From contig UROJ01000045.1 of assembly GCA_900549335.1 (NCBI GenBank), positions 1 to 9,468 of the forward strand: DNA of 9,468 bases, read 5' to 3'. The stretch comes from an uncultured Collinsella sp. (lineage in GTDB: Bacteria > Actinomycetota > Coriobacteriia > Coriobacteriales > Coriobacteriaceae). The notes beneath the pieces are model-generated. The model was not told where the DNA came from, searched no databases, and saw nothing but the letters and a program-made list of their open reading frames with translations. Position 1 is the first letter of the stretch; each line of letters begins with the position of its first letter. Position numbers and translations under genes: made by a program. Below are positions 1 through 5,634 of the stretch, one piece after another.

Positions 1-2
1 CC

Positions 3-539
3 AAACAGCTCGTTACCATGGCGCTGATGTGCGCCTTGGGCGCCCTGTTTATGTATGTGCAGCTACCCATCCTTCCCTCGGCGCCGTTTTTGACGTATGA
101 CCCGTCGCTGGTGCCGGCGATGGTGTGCGGGTTTGCGTATGGTCCCGGCGCCGGTACCGCTGTTGCCGCTATGGCTATCGTTATCCATGCGCTCACCACG
201 GGTGACTGGGTCGGCGCGCTTATGAACTTGGTTGCCACGCTGGGCTATATTCTGCCCGCGGCTATCGTTTACCAGAAGATGCACACCTATAAGGGTGCCG
301 TGATTGGCCTGGTGCTCGGCGTCATTGCCGCTACAGCGCTGTCTATGGTCGCAAACCTTACCATTGGCGTATGGTTCTGGTATGGCTCGGTCGATGTGAT
401 CGCCCCGCTCATGATTCCTGCCGTACTGCCGTTCAACCTTATCAAGACCGTGCTTAACTCGGTGTTGACGCTGGCGGTGTATAAAGCAGTCTCCAACCTC
501 ATCACGCCTAAAAAGGACCAGGTCAAAGGCCGCGCATGA
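3..539 (+). CDS. ECF transporter S component, RibU-like (5' end missing)
   Basis: Membrane-embedded substrate-binding (S) subunit of an energy-coupling factor vitamin transporter. The frame is open from the window edge, so the true start probably lies upstream; the first in-frame ATG is at 18. Residue numbers here count from that ATG. Hydrophobic segments lie near 1-18, 33-58, 68-86, 93-118 and 138-158, which fits a six-helix S component with its N-terminus cut off. An AxxxA motif (A2, A6) in the first helix matches the feature S components use to dock on EcfT. The stretch at 20-43 (PSAPFLTYDPS, then GFAYGPGAG) resembles the RibU/PF12822 group, so riboflavin is the first guess for the substrate; other vitamins are possible. 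Its TGA stop overlaps the ATG of the ATPase gene (ATGA), indicating translational coupling. Confidence is high for the family and modest for the substrate. Confidence 0.85.
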   Translation, partial: KQLVTMALMCALGALFMYVQLPILPSAPFLTYDPSLVPAMVCGFAYGPGAGTAVAAMAIVIHALTTGDWVGALMNLVATLGYILPAAIVYQKMHTYKGAVIGLVLGVIAATALSMVANLTIGVWFWYGSVDVIAPLMIPAVLPFNLIKTVLNSVLTLAVYKAVSNLITPKKDQVKGRA

Positions 540-2440
540 TTGAGTGTCGGGGCGTTTCCTTTAGCTATGACGGTGCCGTGTCGGCACTCGACGGTGTCGA
601 TCTGAACATCGAGGACGGTGAGTTTTTCTGCATCCTCGGTGGCAATGGGTCGGGCAAGTCGACGTTTGCCAAGCATCTGAATGCGCTGTTGCAACCCGAT
701 GCGGGCACGGTACGCATCAACGGCATGGATGCGTCCGACCCCGAGCTGGTCTACGACATTCGTTCGACCGCGGGCATGGTATTCCAGAATCCCGACGACC
801 AGCTGGTGGCAACGCTTGTCGAAGATGACGTTGCGTTTGGTCCCGAAAACCTTGGCGTGCCATCGGTACAAATTGCGCAGCGCGTACGCGAGGCGCTGAA
901 GGGCGTGGGCCTGGTGGGCTTTGAGCGCCATGAGACCCACGCGCTTTCGGGCGGCCAAAAGCAGCGCGTGGCGCTTGCCGGCGTGCTCGCCATGGAACCG
1001 CGCGTGCTCATATTGGACGAGGCTTCCTCGATGCTCGATCCGCGTGGACGTCAGGGCCTTATGAAGGCTTGCCGCGCGTTGCACAATCGCGGCATGACCA
1101 TCGTGATGATTACGCACTTTATGGAAGAGGCCGCCGAGGCCGATCGTGTCGCGGTGTTTCGGGCGGGGCGCGTTGCCATGCTCGGTACGCCCGAGGAAAT
1201 CTTGACGCGGGCAGACGAACTTGCGCAGCTCAACCTGGATATGCCGGCGTCGTGCTGTCTAGGTAGGGCACTTCGTGAGAAGGGCGTGCCCGTTTGCGCG
1301 CAGGCGCGCGAGGCAGATATGGTCGCCGAGATTGCACAGGTTTATGCCGAGCGGAGCGGGGCGGACGTCGCAGTGCAGCCTTCCGCATCCGATTCTCGTA
1401 TGCTTGACAATGCATCCTCTGCAGCCGACGGGATGGCCGCGTCGGAGCCCGTTATCGAGATTTCGCATCTCTCGCATAGCTATTCGCTGAGCGCCCGCGA
1501 GCGTCGCCGTTGGCACAAGCGCTCAGCCGTCGAGGGCGCATCGAACAAACAGGCTCTCTGGGGCAACGACCCCAGCAGTCCGTGGGCACTGCGTGATGTA
1601 TCGCTGACGGTGCGTCGTGGCGAGTTCTTGGGCCTTGCGGGCCATACCGGTTCGGGTAAGTCGACGCTGGTTCAGCATCTCAACGGATTAATCCGCCCGC
1701 AGGAGGGGAGCGTTTGCGCGCTGGGGCTCGACCTTTCAAGCAAGAAAGATGCCGCCGCGGTTAAGGCAAAGGTCGGCGTGGTGTTTCAGTATCCAGAGCG
1801 TCAGCTGTTTGCCGAGACCGTGACACAGGACGTGGCATTTGGTCCGCGTAACCTTGGCTTGTCGCAGGCCGAGGTCGCCCGCCGCGTTGAGTCATCGCTC
1901 GCGCGCGTGGGTCTCGACCTGGCTACGGTGGGCGACAAGAACCCCTTTGAGCTCTCCGGCGGGCAGCAGCGGCGCGTGGCGTTTGCTGGCGTGCTTGCCA
2001 TGGAGCCTGAGGTCCTGGTGCTCGATGAGCCTATGGCAGGGCTCGATCCGGCGGCGCGCAGTGATTTCCTGGAGCTCATCGATCGACTTCACCATGGGGT
2101 CCTGACCGTCGTCATGGTTTCGCACAGCATGGATGACCTGGCCAATTGCTGCGACCGTATCGTCGTAATGAACGAGGGCACGGTATTTGCCGAGGGCAGG
2201 CCCGCTCAGGTTTTTGCGCATGCCGATGAGCTTAAATCAATCGGCTTGGGTGTTCCCGCTGCCCAGCGCATGGCGCTGGCGCTTGCGAAGGCAGGCGTGC
2301 CGCTGCGCTTTGACGGCCTCTATACGGTTGAGTCGCTGACAGACGAGTTGGTGGACCTGCTAATCGGTCGCTCGGACGGTCCTTCTAACGTCGCGGACAT
2401 TGCTAAATCCAAGACGGTCGAGCGAGAGGAGGGCTGCTAA
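536..2440 (+). CDS. ecfA: Fused ECF transporter ATPase, EcfA1-EcfA2 in one chain
   Basis: Cytoplasmic ATP-hydrolysing subunit that powers the ECF transporter. This 634-residue protein holds two complete ABC domains, whereas EcfA1 and EcfA2 are usually separate proteins of about 280 residues. Domain 1 has Walker A GGNGSGKST (35-43), Q-loop Q84 in FQNPDDQL, signature LSGGQ (137-141), Walker B ending in DE (161-162) with the EcfA1-like ASSMLDP, and switch H194. Domain 2 has Walker A GHTGSGKST (369-377), Q418 in FQYPERQLF, typical of EcfA2, LSGGQ (473-477), Walker B ending D497-E498, and H530. Each half ends in a similar EcfA-type C-terminal segment (ADEL...GVP near 226-252 and 563-589). A variable linker spans about 270-305, and a basic insertion (about 318-348) sits between the first two strands of domain 2. 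All catalytic residues are present in both halves. AAAGG at 525-529 is the ribosome binding site; the next gene overlaps the TAA stop. Confidence 0.95.
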   Translation: MIECRGVSFSYDGAVSALDGVDLNIEDGEFFCILGGNGSGKSTFAKHLNALLQPDAGTVRINGMDASDPELVYDIRSTAGMVFQNPDDQLVATLVEDDVAFGPENLGVPSVQIAQRVREALKGVGLVGFERHETHALSGGQKQRVALAGVLAMEPRVLILDEASSMLDPRGRQGLMKACRALHNRGMTIVMITHFMEEAAEADRVAVFRAGRVAMLGTPEEILTRADELAQLNLDMPASCCLGRALREKGVPVCAQAREADMVAEIAQVYAERSGADVAVQPSASDSRMLDNASSAADGMAASEPVIEISHLSHSYSLSARERRRWHKRSAVEGASNKQALWGNDPSSPWALRDVSLTVRRGEFLGLAGHTGSGKSTLVQHLNGLIRPQEGSVCALGLDLSSKKDAAAVKAKVGVVFQYPERQLFAETVTQDVAFGPRNLGLSQAEVARRVESSLARVGLDLATVGDKNPFELSGGQQRRVAFAGVLAMEPEVLVLDEPMAGLDPAARSDFLELIDRLHHGVLTVVMVSHSMDDLANCCDRIVVMNEGTVFAEGRPAQVFAHADELKSIGLGVPAAQRMALALAKAGVPLRFDGLYTVESLTDELVDLLIGRSDGPSNVADIAKSKTVEREEGC

Positions 2441-3240
2441 TGGAGGCGTTTTCGTTTGGCAGCTACTATTCCGGCGATAGTGCAATCCACCGCCTGGACC
2501 CGCGAACTAAGTTGCTCTTGGGCTTTGTGTTTCTGATCACGACGCTCACGGTCAGTAGCTTCCGCGGACTGGTCCCGGTCGCAATCTTCGTTGTCCTGAT
2601 CTATACCGTGTCTCGGGTGCCGGCTCGTCGCGTCCTGTCATCGATGGCGCCGCTGCTGGCGATCGTCATCGTGGTCGCGGTGCTCAACCTGTTTTCCGAC
2701 CAGAGCGGGCGCATCCTGTGGCAGCTCGGCTTTTTGCAGATAAGCGAGGGCTCGCTGCATTCCGCTGCCTTTATGGCGTGCCGTCTGACCTTGATGATGG
2801 CTGGTATGAGTGCCATCACGCTCACCACACCGACGCTCGACCTCACCGCGGGCTTTGAGCGCCTGCTCGCGCCGTTTGCGCGTGTGGGACTTCCTGCGCA
2901 CGAGCTCGGCATGATCATGGGTATCGCGCTGCGCTTTATGCCGCAGTTTGCCACCGAGATGAAGCAGACGGCCGATGCACAGGCGAGTCGCGGCGCGCGC
3001 GTGACGGGAGGCCTGCTCGGCGGTGTGCGTATGCTCGGCAGTGTGGCGATTCCGCTGTTCACGGGTGTGTTCCGTCATGCCGAAACGTTGTCTGCCGCCA
3101 TGGATGCACGCTGCTATCACGGCGAGCAGGGCCGCACACGCCTGCATACGCTTGCGTTTGGCCGCGGGGATGCGCTGGCAGCGGTGGTGACGACGCTGCT
3201 GCTCATCTGCGTCATCGTCATCAATCTTCAACTTGTTTAG
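2440..3240 (+). CDS. ecfT: ECF transporter transmembrane coupling protein EcfT
   Basis: Integral membrane scaffold that joins the S component to the ATPases and transmits ATP-driven movement. The protein has 266 residues, normal for the family, with hydrophobic segments near 25-42, 46-60, 70-85, 108-130 and 244-264. Two cytoplasmic coupling-helix signatures are visible: ASRGAR (182-187) and MDARCYHG (221-228). The second has Cys where the textbook motif has Gly; from memory, many clostridial and coriobacterial EcfT proteins share this, so it is probably not a defect. The start ATG shares its A with the TAA stop of the ATPase gene, and a very strong ribosome binding site (GAGGAGGG, 2426-2433) lies inside that gene, so the two should be translated in step. 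The position after the S component and ATPase makes this a self-contained S-AA-T cluster. It ends in TAG. Confidence 0.95.
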   Translation: MEAFSFGSYYSGDSAIHRLDPRTKLLLGFVFLITTLTVSSFRGLVPVAIFVVLIYTVSRVPARRVLSSMAPLLAIVIVVAVLNLFSDQSGRILWQLGFLQISEGSLHSAAFMACRLTLMMAGMSAITLTTPTLDLTAGFERLLAPFARVGLPAHELGMIMGIALRFMPQFATEMKQTADAQASRGARVTGGLLGGVRMLGSVAIPLFTGVFRHAETLSAAMDARCYHGEQGRTRLHTLAFGRGDALAAVVTTLLLICVIVINLQLV

Positions 3241-3270
3241 GCGCGATTCGAGCGCAGGAAAGGGGTCCCT

Positions 3271-3717
3271 ATGACCGACAACGATCGCACGGCGCAGCTC
3301 GAGCGCGCCTGTTCGTATCTTAGGCGTATTCCGGCGTGGTATCTCGCCACGATCGACGTGACGGACGGATATCAGCCGCGCGTGAGGCCGTTCTCGTTTG
3401 CCATGGTCGATGATGGCAAGCTGTGGTTTTGCACCTCGCGCGATAAGGACGTGTGGGCCGAGCTCAGCGCGAACCCCAAGTTTGAGGTTTCGGGTTGGAA
3501 ACCGGGGGAGTGTTGGATCGTGCTGACCGGCGAGGCCGCGCTCGAGGACGACGCGGTCGTGAGCGACCGGGTGCGCCAAGCCGGCTTTAAGCACATGGTG
3601 GGCATCGGCGAGCAACACGATAGTGCCAACGACGGTCGCCTTGCGTTTTTCTCGGTGCGAAATATCGCCGCCCGCTTCTGTGATATCGACGGCAGCGAGG
3701 AGCGCCTGGAGCTTTAG
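3271..3717 (+). CDS. Pyridoxamine 5'-phosphate oxidase-like (FMN split-barrel) protein, copy 1
   Basis: Small cytoplasmic protein (148 residues) of the PNPOx-like split beta-barrel superfamily, whose members usually bind FMN, sometimes F420 or heme. Motifs in order are PAWYLAT (21-27), RVRPFSFA (37-44), GKLWF (49-53), KDVW (59-62) and a C-terminal LAFFSV strand (124-129). It resembles the short uncharacterised group COG5015 more than true PdxH, which is longer and makes pyridoxal phosphate. The substrate cannot be read from sequence. It starts 30 bases after ecfT with AAAGGGG at 3259-3265, five bases before the ATG, and is likely cotranscribed with the transporter. The next gene is a clear paralogue; compared with it, this copy has a few extra residues in the loop before RVRPF and a longer N-terminus. 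It ends in TAG. Confidence 0.85.
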   Translation: MTDNDRTAQLERACSYLRRIPAWYLATIDVTDGYQPRVRPFSFAMVDDGKLWFCTSRDKDVWAELSANPKFEVSGWKPGECWIVLTGEAALEDDAVVSDRVRQAGFKHMVGIGEQHDSANDGRLAFFSVRNIAARFCDIDGSEERLEL

Positions 3718-3751
3718 CTCACACAAACCAGGCTCTCAAACTGGCTAGTAC

Positions 3752-3757
3752 AGGAGG
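3752..3757 (+). promoter_or_regulatory. Ribosome binding site that fixes a GTG start
   Basis: AGGAGG lies four bases before the GTG at 3762. The next in-frame alternative, TTG at 3771, would be 13 bases away, so GTG is preferred even though the spacing is short. No in-frame ATG occurs near the conserved N-terminus. Confidence 0.75.
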
Positions 3758-3761
3758 AAAC

Positions 3762-4172
3762 GTGGACGGATTGAATACGGTGTTGGAGTATCTGACGTCG
3801 GTGCCGGCGTGGTACTTGGCGACGAGCGTGGACGGGCAGCCACATGTGCGTCCGTTCTCGTTTGCACAGATTCAGGACGGCAAGCTGTGGTTTGTGACAG
3901 CGCGCACTAAAGATGTGTGGCAGGAACTGCTGCAAAACCAGCGCTTTGAGGCCACGAGTTGGTGGCCGGGCCATGGCTGGCTCATCTTGCGCGGGCGTGC
4001 CGGCTTGGATGACCGGGCTTTAGACGAAATGCGCGAAGCCGGGTGGAAGCATCTAGAGCGCCTGGGCGAGCACTATGAGGGGCCTAACGACCCCACGCTC
4101 GTCTTCTTTAGCGTCGAAGATCCCGAGGCTTTTATCTGCAATCACGACGAATGGGTGCCGGTCGAGCTCTAG
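3762..4172 (+). CDS. Pyridoxamine 5'-phosphate oxidase-like (FMN split-barrel) protein, copy 2
   Basis: Paralogue of the preceding gene, 136 residues, with a GTG start chosen from its ribosome binding site. Shared motifs are PAWYLAT (15-21), HVRPFSFA (28-35), GKLWF (40-44), KDVW (50-53), AGWKH (93-97) and LVFFSV (113-118). By hand alignment, roughly half of the aligned positions match copy 1 without long gaps, so the pair arose from an old tandem duplication rather than a recent one. The fold predicts FMN or another flavin-type cofactor; the reaction is unknown. The 44-base gap from copy 1 has no terminator-like hairpin, and a strong hairpin follows 37 bases after the TAG stop, so this is probably the last gene of the ECF transcription unit. 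Confidence 0.85.
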   Translation: MDGLNTVLEYLTSVPAWYLATSVDGQPHVRPFSFAQIQDGKLWFVTARTKDVWQELLQNQRFEATSWWPGHGWLILRGRAGLDDRALDEMREAGWKHLERLGEHYEGPNDPTLVFFSVEDPEAFICNHDEWVPVEL

Positions 4173-4209
4173 CCAGCTGGCTCATCCTAACAACTTAGTT
4201 TTCGCATGG

Positions 4210-4270
4210 GCGGGCCCCGTGTTGCCCGGCACCGTAAGGAGTGCCGGTCAATACGGGGCCCGCTCTATTT
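4210..4270 (+). terminator. Strong hairpin ending the ECF/PNPOx transcription unit
   Basis: Arms 4210-4220 and 4253-4263 are perfect 11-base complements (GCGGGCCCCGT / ACGGGGCCCGC). The stem continues through 4221-4224 with 4249-4252 (one G-U), then a single C-U mismatch, then seven more pairs (CCGGCAC 4226-4232 / GTGCCGG 4241-4247) and an eight-base loop. In total about 22 pairs lie in one stem. The tract after it (TCTATTTGTC) is only moderately T-rich, so it is a good but not textbook rho-independent terminator. It separates two unrelated gene blocks, which supports the terminator reading. Confidence 0.75.
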
Positions 4271-4286
4271 GTCAATTCCTTCAAGC

Positions 4287-4344
4287 GAATGTGTCGGGAA
4301 TGTTTCAATGCATGAATATGCAAGCCATTTACGTGTAAATGCAT
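4287..4344 (+). promoter_or_regulatory. Candidate ArgR operator cluster upstream of argC
   Basis: Two adjacent inverted repeats are seen: TGCAT-gaat-ATGCA (4309-4322) and CATTTAC-GT-GTAAATG (4326-4341), with a further ATGCAT at 4339-4344. GAATGT occurs at 4287-4292 and 4298-4303, one helical turn apart, and GAATAT at 4314-4319. ArgR/AhrC operators in other bacteria are AT-rich imperfect palindromes of about 18 bases, often in neighbouring pairs, with TGAAT or TGCAT-type half sites. The centres here are 18 bases apart, slightly closer than the usual 20-21. Assignment to ArgR is inference from position and half-site style; no argR gene is in the window. Confidence 0.45.
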
Positions 4345-4351
4345 CTTTTGG

Positions 4352-4360
4352 TGCTAAAGT
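4352..4360 (+). promoter_or_regulatory. Possible extended -10 element for argC
   Basis: TG-C-TAAAGT is a reasonable extended -10 box (four of six matches to TATAAT plus the TG). No convincing -35 is present at 16-18 bases upstream. If used, transcription would start near 4367, giving a leader of about 60 bases, and the palindromes at 4309-4341 would cover the -35 region, as expected for repressor sites. This is a weak call by eye. Confidence 0.3.
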
Positions 4361-4384
4361 TTCAACTCACTTCATAACGACCGC

Positions 4385-4414
4385 TGCGAAATGCGCATCG
4401 GTGCATAAATCGCA
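4385..4414 (+). promoter_or_regulatory. Leader hairpin just before the argC ribosome binding site
   Basis: TGCGA (4385-4389) pairs with TCGCA (4410-4414), and inside it ATGCGC (4391-4396) pairs with GTGCAT (4401-4406, one G-U) around an ATCG loop. The structure ends three bases before the AAGGAG at 4418-4423. It could tune translation, or at DNA level be another operator, since it includes TGCAT and the palindrome ATGCGCAT. Confidence 0.35.
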
Positions 4415-4429
4415 GACAAGGAGTCTGAT

Positions 4430-5500
4430 ATGTCTTTGAAGGTTGGAATCGTCGGCGCGGCTGGATATGCCGGAGCCGAGCTCATTCGCCTCGTGCTCGG
4501 CCATCCCGAGTTTGAACTTGTTGCCATTACGTCCAACGCCGATGCCGGCCAGCCGTTGTCTGCGGTGTACCCGAGCTTCACCGGCGTAAGCGATCTTGTC
4601 TTCACGACGCATGATGCCCCCGAACTCAAGAACTGCGACGCGGTATTTTTGACCGTGCCGCACACGGCTGCCATGGCTCAGGTGCCCGCCCTGCTTGCCG
4701 CGGGAGTCTCCTGCATTGACCTCTCGGCCGATTATCGCCTGAGCGATCCAGCCACCTTTGAGGCCTGGTATGCCGCCGAGCACACGAGCCCCGAGTTGCT
4801 CAAGACCCGCGCTTTCGGTCTGCCCGAGCTGTTCTCCCAGGATTTGGAGACCGCCGCATCCGACCATGCCACCGGAAAGCCCGTGTTGGTCGCCTGCGCC
4901 GGTTGCTATCCCACCGCAACGAGCCTTGCCGCCGCGCCCGCCGTGCGCGCTGGCTGGGTTGCCCAGAGCGGCCCCGTGATCGTTGATGCCATCAGCGGTG
5001 TGACGGGTGCCGGCAAGTCCTGCAACGCTCGTACGCATTTTTGCAGCGCCGACGAGAACTTGGAGGCCTACGGCGTGGGCAAGCATCGCCACACGCCCGA
5101 GATTGAGCAAATCCTTGGCCTGACCGATCGCGTCGTCTTTACCCCGCACCTGGCACCGCTCAAGCGCGGCCTGCTCTCCACGGTGACGCTGCCGCTCACG
5201 CCGCAGGCCATCGACTCCCTGGCTCTTGAGGATGTCGTCGACTATTACAAGCAGTTCTACGCTGGACGCACCTTCGTGCGCGTGCTCGATGCCGGCCAGC
5301 AGCCCAAGACGGCTTCGGTCGTCGGCACCAACGCCGCCCAGATTGGCCTTGCGTTCAACAAACGCGCGGGCGTGCTGGTGGCGACGGGCGCCATCGACAA
5401 TCTGTGCAAGGGCGCTGCGGGCCAAGCGGTCCAGTGCGCCAATATCGTCTTTGGCTTTGACGAGCGACGAGGCTTGCCCACAGTGGCGTGCCCGGTGTAG
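4430..5500 (+). CDS. argC: N-acetyl-gamma-glutamyl-phosphate reductase
   Basis: Third step of ornithine synthesis: NADPH-dependent reduction of N-acetylglutamyl 5-phosphate to N-acetylglutamate 5-semialdehyde in the cytoplasm. The 356 residues match the longer (about 345-residue) bacterial ArgC type. The N-terminal nucleotide-binding motif GAAGYAG lies at 9-15. The catalytic cysteine is C159 in AGCYPTA (157-163), and the active-site histidine region is KHRHTPEI (218-225). ISGVTGAGK (188-196) and the C-terminal GAIDNLCKGAAGQA (320-333) are also family hallmarks. AAGGAG (4418-4423) lies six bases before the ATG. It is the first gene of the arg block, after the strong terminator and a region with candidate ArgR operators, so arginine repression is likely. 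It ends in TAG, followed by an unusually long gap before argJ. Confidence 0.97.
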   Translation: MSLKVGIVGAAGYAGAELIRLVLGHPEFELVAITSNADAGQPLSAVYPSFTGVSDLVFTTHDAPELKNCDAVFLTVPHTAAMAQVPALLAAGVSCIDLSADYRLSDPATFEAWYAAEHTSPELLKTRAFGLPELFSQDLETAASDHATGKPVLVACAGCYPTATSLAAAPAVRAGWVAQSGPVIVDAISGVTGAGKSCNARTHFCSADENLEAYGVGKHRHTPEIEQILGLTDRVVFTPHLAPLKRGLLSTVTLPLTPQAIDSLALEDVVDYYKQFYAGRTFVRVLDAGQQPKTASVVGTNAAQIGLAFNKRAGVLVATGAIDNLCKGAAGQAVQCANIVFGFDERRGLPTVACPV

Positions 5501-5528
5501 CACATTCGATTGTTAACGATTTGGTAGT

Positions 5529-5608
5529 CGGGCATCGAGTGGGGCGCCACTCTTAAGCTGGTCTCATGATCACGACTGGCATGGCGCACCAACCGATGTC
5601 CGTTTTTT
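5529..5608 (+). promoter_or_regulatory. Structured argC-argJ gap, possible attenuator or processing element
   Basis: CGGGCATCG (5529-5537) pairs with CGATGTCCG (5594-5602) over nine positions with one G-U, immediately followed by six T (5603-5608), as in an intrinsic terminator but with a long closed interior. Inside, two mutually exclusive pairings are possible: GAGTGG/CCACTC around a GGCG loop (5537-5552), or GCGCCA (5544-5549) with TGGCGC (5582-5587). This is what can be seen by eye; GC-rich DNA can form such pairings by chance. No T-box signature was found. Confidence 0.35.
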
Positions 5609-5617
5609 GTTTGACAT

Positions 5618-5623
5618 AAGGAG
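5618..5623 (+). promoter_or_regulatory. argJ ribosome binding site with long spacing
   Basis: AAGGAG is the only good Shine-Dalgarno sequence before argJ, but lies 11 bases from the ATG at 5635, longer than the five to seven bases used by most neighbours. The N-terminal protein sequence fits the family from this ATG, so the start is kept. Confidence 0.6.
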
Positions 5624-5634
5624 TCATAAAGACG

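Noticed and set aside
2440..3240. Defective EcfT because the second signature reads ARC rather than ARG
   Set aside because: The surrounding motif is intact and Cys at this place is, from memory, common in EcfT of clostridia and coriobacteria.
2638..3726. Open frame (362 codons) on the - strand opposite ecfT and the first split-barrel gene
   Set aside because: It has Arg/His-rich composition, covers two convincing + strand genes, and shows no ribosome binding site or family motif.
4269..4274. TTGTCA as a -35 box for argC
   Set aside because: No -10-like hexamer lies 16-18 bases downstream, and it sits directly at the base of the terminator hairpin.
4367..5503. Long open frame (378 codons) on the - strand opposite argC
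   Set aside because: It lies exactly antisense to a gene with full ArgC motifs. Its protein is rich in Arg, Gly and His with no recognisable domain, as expected for a shadow frame in GC-rich DNA.
5611..5616. Perfect TTGACA, a consensus -35 box, before argJ
   Set aside because: A -10 box at the right distance would fall on the argJ start codon, and none is visible there. The hexamer overlaps the region next to the ribosome binding site and is probably chance.
5501..5634. T-box riboswitch before argJ
   Set aside because: The conserved T-box sequence and a specifier stem-loop were not found; only generic hairpins are present.
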